Shown here in pieces: positions 17,735 through 27,310 of a stretch of DNA of 64,000 nucleotides. The notes under the pieces were generated by a model that was not told the origin of the DNA, did no database searches, and saw nothing but the letters and a program-made list of their open reading frames with translations. Location of the stretch: positions 1,426,001 to 1,490,000 of the forward strand of contig NZ_JAASQN010000001.1 in assembly GCF_011762125.1 (NCBI RefSeq), given 5' to 3'. The position numbers were made by a program, and so were the translations under genes. Origin of the DNA: Sphingopyxis panaciterrae. GTDB taxonomy: Bacteria > Pseudomonadota > Alphaproteobacteria > Sphingomonadales > Sphingomonadaceae. The first letter of the stretch is position 1, and each line of letters opens with the position of its first letter.

Positions 17735-20038
17735 ATGAAGAGCAAATATGTAACCGGATGTGCTCTCGCTCTGGTGTGGACGGCGCCGGCATTGGCGCAG
17801 GATCGCGACGCTGCCGGCAGGCAACAGGCCGGACAGGGCGACGATGAAATCATTGTCACCGCGACCCGCCGCGAGACCACCCTGCAGGACACACCCGGCG
17901 CCGTCAGCGCCATCGGCGAGGAGCAGATCCTGAAGCGCAATCTGGTCGGAATGAACGATTATCTCCAGTCCGTGCCCGGCGTCAGCTTTCAGGAGCGCGG
18001 CAACGGTCAGAACACGATTACCATTCGCGGCATCAGCACCGGCAGCCAGATTTCCACCAACACTCCGACCGGCAGCTATTTCGGCGAAGTTCCGGTGACC
18101 GGCATGGGCACGCAGATCAACGGCAACCAGGCCGGCAACTCCGATCCCAAGATGTTCGATATCGAACGCGTCGAAGTTTTGCGTGGGCCGCAAGGCACCT
18201 TGTTCGGATCGGGCGCGCTCGGTGGCGCGGTTCGCGTCATCCCCAACTCTCCGAAACTGACGGAATTTGAAGGCCGCGTTAATGCGGAATATTCCAACAC
18301 GGCGCGTCGCGGTGGCGACAACTACACGGTGAACGCCATGGTCAACCTGCCGATCGTGCGGGATCGGCTGGCAGTTCGCCTGGTTGGCTATCGGGTTTTC
18401 GAGGACGGCTATATCGATAATGTCGCCGCAAGCCAGCCGACAGACGCTATCGATTATGCTGCGGGCCTTGGCGTGCAATCGCGCGATCGCGGCAACGTCG
18501 GTGCGTCGAAAACCACCGGTTTTCGCGGCAGCATCCGCTGGGAGCCGGTAGCGGGCCTGTCGTTCGAAGCGATGCATCTTTATCAGAGGATCGAGCAGAA
18601 CGGCTTCGGATATATCGACACCAACGTATCGCCGACCGATTATCTCCAGGCGACACCCCGCACCGGTCCCGACAGCACGGCGGACGAGTTCGCAAATACT
18701 ACTCTCAACCTCTCCAATTTCATTGCCGAATATAGCTGGGACTGGGGTACGTTGATCAACTCCACCTCATATGTGGATCATAAAGCGAAAAGCCACTTTT
18801 CTCTGGGCTATGTCGATCCTGCAAGTCTGGCGGGTACCTATTCCGCCGGTCGAAAATATAATAAGGTTTTCGTAAACGAAACGCGTTTCACGTCCGATTG
18901 GGGTGGGCCGCTCGCCGTTGTTGCGGGTATTTATTATGAAGACCGCTCGGAGCATGTTTACGCCAATCTGCGCTACAGCGGCACCGTAACCACTGGTCCG
19001 GCCTATGACGATATTGCGGCGAGCCTGAGTGAAGGGCCGGAGCGCGAGCTGGTGACCAAACAGTTCGCAGCGTTCGGAGAAGCGGCATTCACGCCCTGGG
19101 ATCCGCTGACTTTGACGGTCGGCGCACGTTATTACCGGTTCAATACTTCCTATCCGATCTTCCGCGATCAATATGTCGAACCCGTGATCGTGAATGGCTT
19201 GCAGGGCTTCAAGAGCAACGTCGACGGCGTGAACTGGAAAGTGAACCTCGCCTACAAGCCGAGCGACGAGATTTTCGTATATGGCCAATGGGCACAGGGT
19301 TTCCGTCAGCCGCAGGTCCAGAATCTTCTGGATCCGCTCGACGATCCCAATGGTGACGGCATCGTGGATTTCGTCGATGGGACCCAGCGTAGCATCCCGC
19401 CCGGCCTTCTCGATCCGGACAAAGTCGATACCTATGAAGGCGGCTTCAAGTTCCAGTCGCCCAGCGGCAACGTTCGCGGGTCTCTGACCGGTTATTATAC
19501 CGACTGGAAGGGCATTCCGGTCATCCTCCTCACATTCCCGCGCCGCGCCGGATTCTATTTCAACGCCGGCAGCGCGACGGTGAAGGGCGTAGAATTCGAA
19601 CTGTCAGGTCGTTTGCCGGGCAATTGGCATGCCCAGTTCTCGATGTCCTGGTCCAAGGCTACATTGGGTAACGACGCGGATTCCCTTGCGCTGTCTGGCG
19701 GCATCAGGGACGCCCAGCTTCCCGGCTCGCCCAACCACAATGCTTATGCCGCACTGGAAAAGCAGTTCGATATTGGTGGCAATGAGGCGTTCATCCGCGG
19801 CGACTGGACCTATGTCTCCAGCTACTACAGCAACCTGAATGAGACCGGCAAGGTTGGCGACTACCATCAGTTCGGCCTCAATGCGGGCATCACGATCGAC
19901 AGGATCAAGCTGGGCGTTTTCGCCAAGAATCTGACCAATCGCGATGACTTCACCTGGGTCGACAATCTCTTGGGCGGCGGCCGTGCCTATCGCCTCCGCC
20001 CGCGCACCATCGGGGTCAATGTCGGGTTTGATTTCTAA
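17735..20038 (+). CDS. TonB-dependent outer membrane receptor
   Basis: 767 residues. Signal peptide 1-22 ends in ALAQ. The TonB box/plug start is DEIIVTATRRETTLQ at about 36-50, followed by a plug with VEVLRGPQGTLFGSGALGG. A 22-stranded barrel ends with the terminal phenylalanine VGFDF. Such receptors import siderophores, glycans or peptides. No FecI/FecR genes lie nearby. The neighbouring M13 and M24 peptidases and MFS carrier suggest peptide-like substrates (inference). By eye its base use is less GC-rich than the genes around it. A good RBS (AAAAGGGGA) precedes ATG. Confidence 0.92.
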   Translation: MKSKYVTGCALALVWTAPALAQDRDAAGRQQAGQGDDEIIVTATRRETTLQDTPGAVSAIGEEQILKRNLVGMNDYLQSVPGVSFQERGNGQNTITIRGISTGSQISTNTPTGSYFGEVPVTGMGTQINGNQAGNSDPKMFDIERVEVLRGPQGTLFGSGALGGAVRVIPNSPKLTEFEGRVNAEYSNTARRGGDNYTVNAMVNLPIVRDRLAVRLVGYRVFEDGYIDNVAASQPTDAIDYAAGLGVQSRDRGNVGASKTTGFRGSIRWEPVAGLSFEAMHLYQRIEQNGFGYIDTNVSPTDYLQATPRTGPDSTADEFANTTLNLSNFIAEYSWDWGTLINSTSYVDHKAKSHFSLGYVDPASLAGTYSAGRKYNKVFVNETRFTSDWGGPLAVVAGIYYEDRSEHVYANLRYSGTVTTGPAYDDIAASLSEGPERELVTKQFAAFGEAAFTPWDPLTLTVGARYYRFNTSYPIFRDQYVEPVIVNGLQGFKSNVDGVNWKVNLAYKPSDEIFVYGQWAQGFRQPQVQNLLDPLDDPNGDGIVDFVDGTQRSIPPGLLDPDKVDTYEGGFKFQSPSGNVRGSLTGYYTDWKGIPVILLTFPRRAGFYFNAGSATVKGVEFELSGRLPGNWHAQFSMSWSKATLGNDADSLALSGGIRDAQLPGSPNHNAYAALEKQFDIGGNEAFIRGDWTYVSSYYSNLNETGKVGDYHQFGLNAGITIDRIKLGVFAKNLTNRDDFTWVDNLLGGGRAYRLRPRTIGVNVGFDF

Positions 20039-20050
20039 GGTTCGGCCCCG

Positions 20051-20145
20051 TCAGAGCCACAAAATGACGGAGGCGGCGATGGCAATGATGGTCATGAGAG
20101 TCTTGACATTGCGATCGAAGCGGGTCGTGCCGTGCTGTCGTTCGA
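20051..20145 (-). pseudogene. C-terminal remnant of an IS5-family transposase
   Basis: The minus strand ends RFDRNVKTLMTIIAIAASVI then LWL and a stop at 20051. This matches the characteristic end of IS5-family (IS427-type) transposases, where RYDR is followed by a hydrophobic IAA-VIFWL tail. Only about 30 residues remain; upstream the sequence switches abruptly to the acylase fragment. The element probably inserted here and was mostly lost. Confidence 0.6.
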
Positions 20146-20715
20146 TCGGCCCGCCCATGCCTATGGCCGCGACAGCTATGTCAGCGATCCGGCGAAGCCG
20201 GTGCCGCGTTTCATCGACGGGCGCACCAATGTGCCGAGCGATGAAACGCCGGTGCTGGATGCGCCCGCCCATGTGGAGGATGTTCCGGTCGCGGACATCA
20301 TTGCCGCCGCCACCGGCAGCGATTTTGTCGTGAAACGCGTCGGCGTCTATCCGGCCCGTTATCCCGGGACGCCGGCTCTGGGCGGTTACCTGTTGCCAAT
20401 CGCGATGGATATTTTTCGCGGCCGCTATCGCGGCAGTTTCAGCACACCCAGCGCGTTTCCCGCCAATGTGCCGCAACGCTATCGCTTCGACCTGCCGAAC
20501 CTGAACCATATGTGCCGGCCGGGCACCGGATCATGATCCAGATCCCGTCCGGCCAGTTCCCGCTCCACGACCGCAATCCACAGAGTTTCGTGCCGAACAT
20601 CTTCTACGCGAAGGCGGAAGACTATCGCGCCGCGCCGGTATCGATCCTGCGCTCCGGCGATCGTGCGATCGCGATCTGGCTGCCGCTGGTGACGCTGAAC
20701 CCGAAGAGCCAGTGA
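20140..20715 (+). pseudogene. Truncated, frameshifted CocE/alpha-amino-acid ester hydrolase
   Basis: The plus strand encodes the C-terminal jelly-roll domain of the CocE/glutaryl-7-ACA acylase family: YVSDPAKPVPRFIDGR, then GSDFVVKRVGVYPARYPG, LGGYLLPIAMDIFRG and LPNLNHMCRPG. A one-base deletion near 20523 breaks the frame; it resumes as GHRIMIQIPSGQFPLHDRNP and ends NPKSQ at 20715. The whole catalytic alpha/beta domain is missing, its place taken by the IS5 remnant. A working copy would have been about 600 residues and acted on N-acylated or esterified amino acids. Confidence 0.72.
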
Positions 20716-20744
20716 TTGCGATATTCTTGAGAAAGGACCCGGAT

Positions 20745-22805
20745 ATGCGTAGTTTCTCCCTCGCCGCGCTGCTCGCCGGCACAATGCTGCCCGGCGTCGC
20801 CATGGTCTGCGCACAGGAAGTGCCGCCCGCCCGGGTCCCGGCGCCAGCGCCGACGCACGCCAAGGCGCAGATCGGCACTTTCGGCTTCGACGAGGCCGGC
20901 ATGGACCGTTCGGTTAAACCCGGCGACGACTTTTTCGCTTATGCCGTCGGCACCTGGTACAAGAACACGCCGATCCCCGCCGACAAGCCTGCCTGGGGTT
21001 CGTACATCCAGCTCCAGGACGAGACCGACACGCGAATTCGAGGGCTCTTGCAGGCGGCGCAGGCCGATCCGGCGAACAAGCTCGGCCGGGCTTACGCCAG
21101 CTATCTCGACACCAGCCGGGTCGAGGCGCTCGGCCTCGAGCCGATCCGCCCCTGGCTCGACCGCATCAAGGGGCTGAACGACCGCAAGGGTTATTCGGCG
21201 CTGGTCGCGGACGCGGACGAGATGAAGATCGGTGGTCCCGTCGCCTATTGGGTGTGGCAGGACGACCGGCAGCCGACCCGTGCGATGCTGATGATCGAAC
21301 AGGCCGGTCTCGGCATGGGCGACCGCAGCTTGTATCTATCTCAGGATCCGGGGGTCGTGGCGATCCGCACCGCCTATACCGCCCATCTCGCTAGGCTGTT
21401 GACGCTGGCCGGCGAACCCGATGCCGATGCGCGGGCGCAGGCAGTGATGGCGCTCGAGACCGAGATCGCCAATGTCCATTGGGTGCGCGAGGACGCGATC
21501 GACATGGTGAAAACCTATCACAAGTTCACCATCGCGCAGACCGCGGATTTCTCGACCCCGACCTTCGATTTCCAGGCGATTCTCAAGTGCCATGCCCCTC
21601 GCGTAACCGAAGTGCAGATCCGCGAGCCGAGCGCGGTGAAGAGCATTGCAGCGATCGTCGACAAGGCCCCGCTCGCGGTGCTCAAGGATCAGCTGCTCCT
21701 GCGCAGCCTGGATGGTTTTTCGGAAGCGCTGCCCGAGCGGATCGAGAATGAGAGCTTCGCCTTCTTCGGCACTGCTCTTGCCGGCACGCCGCAACAGCCG
21801 CTGCGCTGGCGGCGCGCCGCGGCCTTCGCGACGGACGCGCTGCGCGACGAGGTCGGCAAGGCCTATGTCGCGCGCTATTTTCCGCCTCGTTACAAGGCGG
21901 AACTGACCCAGCTCGTCGACAATATGAAAGCCGTGCTGCACGACCGGATCGACCGGCTCGAATGGATGCAGCATGAGACCAAGCTGCGCGCCAAGGAGAA
22001 GCTCAGGCGCCTGACCGTCCGGATCGGCTACCCCGACAAATGGCGCGACTATTCTACGCTGGAGATGCGGGCTGACGACCGTTTCGGCAATCGGGTGCGG
22101 GCCAACCGGTTCGACTTCCGCTATATGATGGATCGCGCCAGCGAACCGACGCGCAGCTGGGAATGGGGCTATGTCGGCGCGCATGTCGTCGATGCCAATG
22201 CCAATTACAATCTGTTGCAGCTTACCTTTCCCGCTGCGTTCCTGCAGGCGCCGAACTTCGATCCGGGTGCGGACCCGGCGATCAACTATGGCGCGGTCGG
22301 CGCGATCGTTGCGCACGAGATCACGCATAATTTCGACAACACCGGTGCAAAATACAATGAGGACGGGATTCAGACGAACTGGTGGACGCCGCAGGATGTC
22401 GAGGCGTTCGAGGCGGCGGGCAATGCGCTGGTCGCGCAATATGACAAATATGAAGTGCTGCCCGGCCTCAACGCCAACGGCCGCGTTTCGCTGGGCGAGA
22501 ATATCAGCGACCTGGCCGGCCTGACCATCGCGTTCGAAGCGTATGAGCGCACGCTCGGCGGCAAGCCCGCGCCGGTGATCAACGGCCTGACCGGCGAACA
22601 GCGCTTCTTCCTGGGCTGGGCGCAATTCTTCCGCATCAAGCCGCGCGACGAGTATCTGCGCCAGTATGTGCGGACCTGGCAGCACTCGCCGGACCGGCTC
22701 CGCGTGCTCACCGTGCGCAACATCGATGCCTGGTATAAGGCGTTCGATGTAAAGCCTGGCGACAAGCTGTATCTGCCACCGGAGCAGCGGGTGAAGGTAT
22801 GGTAG
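20745..22805 (+). CDS. M13-family metallopeptidase (neprilysin/PepO-like)
   Basis: 686 residues. Signal peptide ends AQEVPPA near residue 25. Zinc ligands are H524 and H528 in HEITH and E585 in ENISDLAGL; the following GAKYNEDG and NWWT are typical of M13. PepO-type enzymes cut peptides up to about 40 residues in the periplasm. ATG 20745 has GAAAGGA upstream and is preferred to an ATG at 20712 that would spoil the signal peptide. It starts 29 bases after the acylase fragment and 13 bases before the MFS gene, suggesting an operon of peptide use. Confidence 0.9.
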   Translation: MRSFSLAALLAGTMLPGVAMVCAQEVPPARVPAPAPTHAKAQIGTFGFDEAGMDRSVKPGDDFFAYAVGTWYKNTPIPADKPAWGSYIQLQDETDTRIRGLLQAAQADPANKLGRAYASYLDTSRVEALGLEPIRPWLDRIKGLNDRKGYSALVADADEMKIGGPVAYWVWQDDRQPTRAMLMIEQAGLGMGDRSLYLSQDPGVVAIRTAYTAHLARLLTLAGEPDADARAQAVMALETEIANVHWVREDAIDMVKTYHKFTIAQTADFSTPTFDFQAILKCHAPRVTEVQIREPSAVKSIAAIVDKAPLAVLKDQLLLRSLDGFSEALPERIENESFAFFGTALAGTPQQPLRWRRAAAFATDALRDEVGKAYVARYFPPRYKAELTQLVDNMKAVLHDRIDRLEWMQHETKLRAKEKLRRLTVRIGYPDKWRDYSTLEMRADDRFGNRVRANRFDFRYMMDRASEPTRSWEWGYVGAHVVDANANYNLLQLTFPAAFLQAPNFDPGADPAINYGAVGAIVAHEITHNFDNTGAKYNEDGIQTNWWTPQDVEAFEAAGNALVAQYDKYEVLPGLNANGRVSLGENISDLAGLTIAFEAYERTLGGKPAPVINGLTGEQRFFLGWAQFFRIKPRDEYLRQYVRTWQHSPDRLRVLTVRNIDAWYKAFDVKPGDKLYLPPEQRVKVW

Positions 22806-22818
22806 AACGGGTGCGTCG

Positions 22819-24135
22819 ATGAGTGCGTGCGCCGCAAGGCTCGACCGCCTGCCGCTCAGCCGCTTCCACCTCAGCCTGTTGCTGATCGGCGGCCTGGGTT
22901 TCCTGTTCGAGGCGATGGACGTCGCGATCATCGCCTTCGTCCTGCCGGCGATCCGCGAACAATGGGATCTGAGCAACCAGGCGGTGGGGCTGCTGGCCGG
23001 TTCCGCCTCGATGGGCGGCATCGCCGGCGCGTTCCTGGGCGGCTGGCTGGGCGACCGGTTCGGGCGCAAACAGGTAATGCTCTATGCGCTGGCCGTCTAC
23101 ACGCTGGCGACGCTGGGCTGCGCGATGTCGACCAGCTGGACGCAGTTCCTGTTCTGGCGGATCATCGCGGGGTTCGGCACTTCGGCCGAGGCGATCATCA
23201 TCGTCCCGTACCTGATCGAATTCGTGCCGCCGGCGGTGCGTGGACGCTTCATCGGCACGCTCAGCGCATTCCTGTCCCTGGGCTTTCTGTGCGCGGCGGT
23301 GCTCGGCTATCTGCTGGTGCCGGGTTCGCCCGAAGGCTGGCGGCGCGCACTGTTCGTGGGCGTACTGCCGATCCTGCTGCTGCTCTGGTGGCGACGAACA
23401 TTGCCCGAATCCCCACGCTGGCTGGAATCGCAGGGACGCGATGCCGAAGCCCTGGCGGTGATCGAACGGATCGAAGCCCGTGTCGCGCGTTCCAAGGCGC
23501 TGCCGCCGGTCCCGCCGCATGCTGCGGCGCCAGACGCGGCACCCGGCCGCGCGCGGGTAGGCGATCTGTTCCGCACCGCACTGAGGCCCCGAATGCTGAG
23601 CGCCATCATCCTGTTCTTTGCGATAGGCTTTTCCCATTATGCATTCTTCAGCTGGATGCCGAGCTTGCTGGTCGGGCGCGGCATGAGCATTTCATCGAGC
23701 TTCGCTTATTCGCTGGCCATCTATGGCGCGCAGCTTCCCGGTTATCTGACCGCCGCCTGGGTCAATGACGCGTTCGGCGCGCGCCGGACGATCATCTGGT
23801 ATATCACGGCCAGCGCGCTGGCGTCGTTTGCGCTGGCGCTGGCCGGCAGCAATCAGGCGATCCTGATCGGTAGCATTGCCTTGTCCTTTTCGATGAATGG
23901 CGTGCTGGCCGGCGTCTATGCGTTCGTGCCGACCCTGTTCCCGACCGGCCTGCGCGCGACGGCGCAGGGCATCGCCGGGGTCGCCACGCGCTGCGCTGCA
24001 ACGATCTCGCCGATCCTGATCGGGTTGAGCTATGCCGATATCGGGTTCGCGGGTGTCTTTATCGGGATCGGCATGGTGCTGATGCTCGGGGTCGTGCCGA
24101 TTGCGATGTTGAGGAAGGCCGGATCATTATTATGA
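22819..24135 (+). CDS. MFS transporter
   Basis: 438 residues with about 12 membrane segments. The first cytoplasmic loop carries GGWLGDRFGRKQ, the MFS signature, and FLFEAMDVAIIAFVLP in helix 1 resembles the aromatic-acid/H+ symporter and sugar-porter-like groups. The central loop (about 210-245) is alanine/proline-rich. Substrate unknown; the placement between two peptidases suggests uptake of peptides or of amino acid derivatives. Its stop overlaps the M24 gene start by four bases. Confidence 0.88.
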   Translation: MSACAARLDRLPLSRFHLSLLLIGGLGFLFEAMDVAIIAFVLPAIREQWDLSNQAVGLLAGSASMGGIAGAFLGGWLGDRFGRKQVMLYALAVYTLATLGCAMSTSWTQFLFWRIIAGFGTSAEAIIIVPYLIEFVPPAVRGRFIGTLSAFLSLGFLCAAVLGYLLVPGSPEGWRRALFVGVLPILLLLWWRRTLPESPRWLESQGRDAEALAVIERIEARVARSKALPPVPPHAAAPDAAPGRARVGDLFRTALRPRMLSAIILFFAIGFSHYAFFSWMPSLLVGRGMSISSSFAYSLAIYGAQLPGYLTAAWVNDAFGARRTIIWYITASALASFALALAGSNQAILIGSIALSFSMNGVLAGVYAFVPTLFPTGLRATAQGIAGVATRCAATISPILIGLSYADIGFAGVFIGIGMVLMLGVVPIAMLRKAGSLL

Positions 24136-25943
24136 ATCATCTTGAACAATTGCAGGCGTATCTGCGGGCGCATGACATCGATGGGCTGGTGGTCCCGTCC
24201 ACCGACGAGTATCTGAGCGAGTTCACGCGCGAGCCGTACAAGCGGCTCGAGTGGGCGACGCGTTTCTCCGGATCGACCGGGATGGCGATCGTACTGCGCG
24301 ACGATGCGGCGATCTTCGTCGACGGCCGTTACCGGTTGCAGGCCGAGCGTGAGACCGTGGGCCTGGCCATCACCGTTTGCGACACCGGCGATGCCGCCCA
24401 GATCGAGTGGCTGAGCGGCAAGCGCGAGGCGGTGCGAACACTTGGCATCGATGCCCGGGTGACATCGCTGAACGAACTGGCGCGGCTGGAACGAATCGGG
24501 GAAAGCTGCGGCATCGCGGTCGCTTCGCTCGCCGCCAATCCGATCGACGCGATCTGGACGGACCGCGAAGACGCACTGAGCGGGTCCGAGATTTTCGACT
24601 ATGCGCTGGAATTCGCAGGTCGCTCTGCGGCGGAGAAGATCGATCGCATCGCGGCGCATCTGGGCGATCGGGGCGTTGCCGGACATCTGGTCAGCGATCC
24701 GGAGGATGTCGCCTGGCTGCTCAATGTCCGCACTGACGATTGCCGCCGGCTCGATCGCCAGGGCTGGCAGATCCTGCCGATCCCGCTGACCCGCGCGTTC
24801 GTGGCGGATGACGGGCGGACGATCTGGTTCGTCGATGCCGCGCGGCTGGCGCCGGCGCTGCGCGAACGCGTTGCGGCCGACGGGATCGTGCTGCGCGAGC
24901 CCGAGGCGATCGAGCCGTTCCTGCGCCAGTTGCCGCAAGGCCGCTATAGCGCGAATCTGGGCCGGACATCGGCGGGCCATGCGGCGCTGACGCGCCAGGC
25001 CGGCGCACTGACCGACGATCCCGTCGTCGCCCATACGCGCTGGCGCAAAACGTCGCAGGAGATCGCAGCGGCCCGGCCGGGCTATGACAAGGATGGCCTG
25101 GCCACGATCAGGTTCCTGGCCTGGCTGCACGGATCGATCGGCAGCCAGAATATTTCGGAAATGGAGGCGGCTGCCCGGCTCCATGCATTTCGCGGCGAGG
25201 ATCCGGCCTATCGCGGGCCATCGATGCCGTTCATGTCGTCCGCGGGACCGAGTGCGGCGATGCCCCATTATGTGCCCAAGGCCGAAACCGCGCTGCGGCT
25301 GAATGATCATCCGCTGTTCCTGCTCGATTCCGGCGCGCAATATCTCGGCTGCTCGACCGACAACACGCTCACCACCGCACTCGGCCGTCCCGAAGCGCGG
25401 CATGTGCAGGCGCATACCCTGGTCATCAAGGGCTGGATCGCGTTAGCCACCGCGATCTTCCCGGTCGGCACGAGCTCGGTCCAGCTCGATGCGATCGCGC
25501 GCCAGCCGCTGTGGGACGCCGGGATGGATTACCGCCACGGCACCGGCCATGGCGTGGGCAACTATATGAATATCCATGAAGGTCCGCACATCCGCCCGCA
25601 ATTCGATCATCCGATGATCGCGGAGATCGATCTGGGCATGATCATCGCCAACGAACCCGGCCTGTACCGCCAGGGGGACTTCGGCATCCGCGTGGAAAGC
25701 CATATGGCGGTGGTGCCCGGGTCGTTCGAGGGCTTCCTGGCGTTCGAGACGCTTTCCGCCCTGCCGATCGACCCGAACCTGATCGATCCCACACTGCTGA
25801 GCGCCGCCGAACTGCAATGGCTGCAGGATTATCATCGTGGCCTGTGGGGCCGGTACCAGGACCGACTCGACGAAGCGGCGGCGGCATGGCTGGCGGACTG
25901 GGTCGCGAAGTTCGACGCGATGCGGGTGGCGGAGGCGACCTGA
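24132..25943 (+). CDS. M24B Xaa-Pro aminopeptidase
   Basis: 603 residues, the long three-domain form of aminopeptidase P. The five metal ligands are intact: D399 in LLDSG, D410 in STDN, H473 in GTGHGVG, E508 in NEPG and E522 in RVES. The usual GTTD(I/V)TRT segment reads GCSTDNTLT, a variant near the second aspartate. It removes N-terminal residues before proline. No signal peptide is visible, so it is cytosolic and would finish peptides brought in by the coupled MFS carrier. Last gene before the right half-REP. Confidence 0.92.
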   Translation: MNHLEQLQAYLRAHDIDGLVVPSTDEYLSEFTREPYKRLEWATRFSGSTGMAIVLRDDAAIFVDGRYRLQAERETVGLAITVCDTGDAAQIEWLSGKREAVRTLGIDARVTSLNELARLERIGESCGIAVASLAANPIDAIWTDREDALSGSEIFDYALEFAGRSAAEKIDRIAAHLGDRGVAGHLVSDPEDVAWLLNVRTDDCRRLDRQGWQILPIPLTRAFVADDGRTIWFVDAARLAPALRERVAADGIVLREPEAIEPFLRQLPQGRYSANLGRTSAGHAALTRQAGALTDDPVVAHTRWRKTSQEIAAARPGYDKDGLATIRFLAWLHGSIGSQNISEMEAAARLHAFRGEDPAYRGPSMPFMSSAGPSAAMPHYVPKAETALRLNDHPLFLLDSGAQYLGCSTDNTLTTALGRPEARHVQAHTLVIKGWIALATAIFPVGTSSVQLDAIARQPLWDAGMDYRHGTGHGVGNYMNIHEGPHIRPQFDHPMIAEIDLGMIIANEPGLYRQGDFGIRVESHMAVVPGSFEGFLAFETLSALPIDPNLIDPTLLSAAELQWLQDYHRGLWGRYQDRLDEAAAAWLADWVAKFDAMRVAEAT

Positions 25944-25989
25944 TCGGCTGCCAATGTCGACTTCCAGCGCGTTATGGCAAAGGTGCCCC

Positions 25990-26006
25990 GCGAAGGCCGG
26001 GATGAC
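25990..26006. repeat. Right half of a split REP palindrome
   Basis: GCGAAGGCCGGGATGAC is the right half of the REP whose left half is at 17306-17319. The preceding bases (AGGTGCCCC) do not continue the palindrome. It marks the right edge of the island-like block. Confidence 0.6.
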
Positions 26007-26052
26007 GCTGGCGTTGAGGCATGTTAGGGTAGCGCATCGGGGAGACATGCCC

Positions 26053-27177
26053 ATGCGCCACCTGTTCGCCGCCATCCTGCTCGCCATCCTTTCGATGCTT
26101 GCATTGCCCGTTGCCGCCCAGCCGTCGCATTATCTGATTTCAGCCCAGCCGATGACCGATACGCCGTCCGGCGTGCAGGCTTGGCGCATGCAATATTGGA
26201 CGACGAACGGCAGCGGCCAGCGCTTCGCGGTTACCGGTATCGTCGCCGCGCCGATGGAGGCGATCCCGCCGCGTCCGCGTCGCGTCATCGCGTGGACGCA
26301 TGGCGCCTGGGGCGTTGCCGAAAAATGCGCGCCATCGCTCAGCCCGAATTTCTTCGAATATTCGGCGGGCATGGATGCGGTTCGCAGCGGCTATGTCGTC
26401 GTCGCCCCCGATTATATCGGGCTCGCCAGCCCGACGATGCACCCGTTCCTCGTCGGCACCGACACCGCATATGCCGTGCTCGACGCGGTGCGTGCGGCGC
26501 GTGAGATTCCGGGAGCGGCGGCAGGCAGCAGCTTTGCCGTCTGGGGGGAGTCGCAGGGCGGCCATGCGGCGCTGTGGACCGCGACGGCGGCGCGCTCCTA
26601 TGCTCCCGACCTGACGCTCGTCGCCACCGCGGCGGCGGCTCCGCCGACCGATCTTGCCGCAAATCTGCGCGATGGAAGCGACAAGAATGCGCGCGCATTA
26701 CTGCTGTCCTTCGCGCTGCACAGCTGGTCCACCCTTTATGGCTTCCCGCAAGACGGGATCACCAACCGGACCAATCAAGGCATCATCCGCCGGCTCGCCG
26801 AAAACAACTGTGTCGCCTTCAACAAGAAACCGAAGCTCGGCACGATCCTCGGCATACTGACCATCGCCCGCGCCACGAAAAACAAGGACATTGCGAAGAT
26901 CGAGCCCTTCGGCGCCTTCGCGCGCGCCAACAGCGTCGATCCCGTGCGCGTTCCGGGCCCCCTGCTGATCGCGCAGAGCAGCAAGGACACGATCGTCGCG
27001 CCGGCGGTCACGCGCAAATTCGCCAAGGCCGTGTGCCGGCGCGGAACGCCGCTGCGCTGGATCGACATGACGGGCGATCATGGTGCGAGCGCTCGCGATA
27101 GTGCGCAGGAAACGATCGGCTGGATCACCGCACGCTTTGACGGCAACCCGCCGCCGAACGACTGCCGCCGCATCTAG
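26053..27177 (+). CDS. Secretory lipase-type alpha/beta hydrolase
   Basis: 374 residues. Signal peptide 1-23 (ends AQPSH). WTHGAWG at 81-87 gives the oxyanion region and GESQGG at 165-170 holds the nucleophile S167; the late DH pair in TGDHGAS fits the histidine. The layout matches the secretory lipase (LIP) family, which hydrolyses lipid or other esters. ATG 26053 is eight bases after GGAG; the ATG at 26047 is too close to it. A hairpin follows the stop. Confidence 0.82.
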   Translation: MRHLFAAILLAILSMLALPVAAQPSHYLISAQPMTDTPSGVQAWRMQYWTTNGSGQRFAVTGIVAAPMEAIPPRPRRVIAWTHGAWGVAEKCAPSLSPNFFEYSAGMDAVRSGYVVVAPDYIGLASPTMHPFLVGTDTAYAVLDAVRAAREIPGAAAGSSFAVWGESQGGHAALWTATAARSYAPDLTLVATAAAAPPTDLAANLRDGSDKNARALLLSFALHSWSTLYGFPQDGITNRTNQGIIRRLAENNCVAFNKKPKLGTILGILTIARATKNKDIAKIEPFGAFARANSVDPVRVPGPLLIAQSSKDTIVAPAVTRKFAKAVCRRGTPLRWIDMTGDHGASARDSAQETIGWITARFDGNPPPNDCRRI

Positions 27178-27201
27178 GGTCAGGACCCTGGGGCCTGACC
27201 C
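27177..27201. terminator. Hairpin after the lipase gene
   Basis: GGGTCAGG at 27177-27184 pairs with CCTGACCC at 27194-27201, starting at the last base of the stop codon. No clear T-run follows. Probably the transcription end of the lipase gene. Confidence 0.45.
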
Positions 27202-27310
27202 CGATTAGAGTGTCCGAAACCGGGGCGGGAAACCCGTATTTTCCGTTACAGCACGGTCTGTAATCGTGATAGCTTCGCCTCCCGATAACAAGGGTTTGGG
27301 GAGAGCGGAC

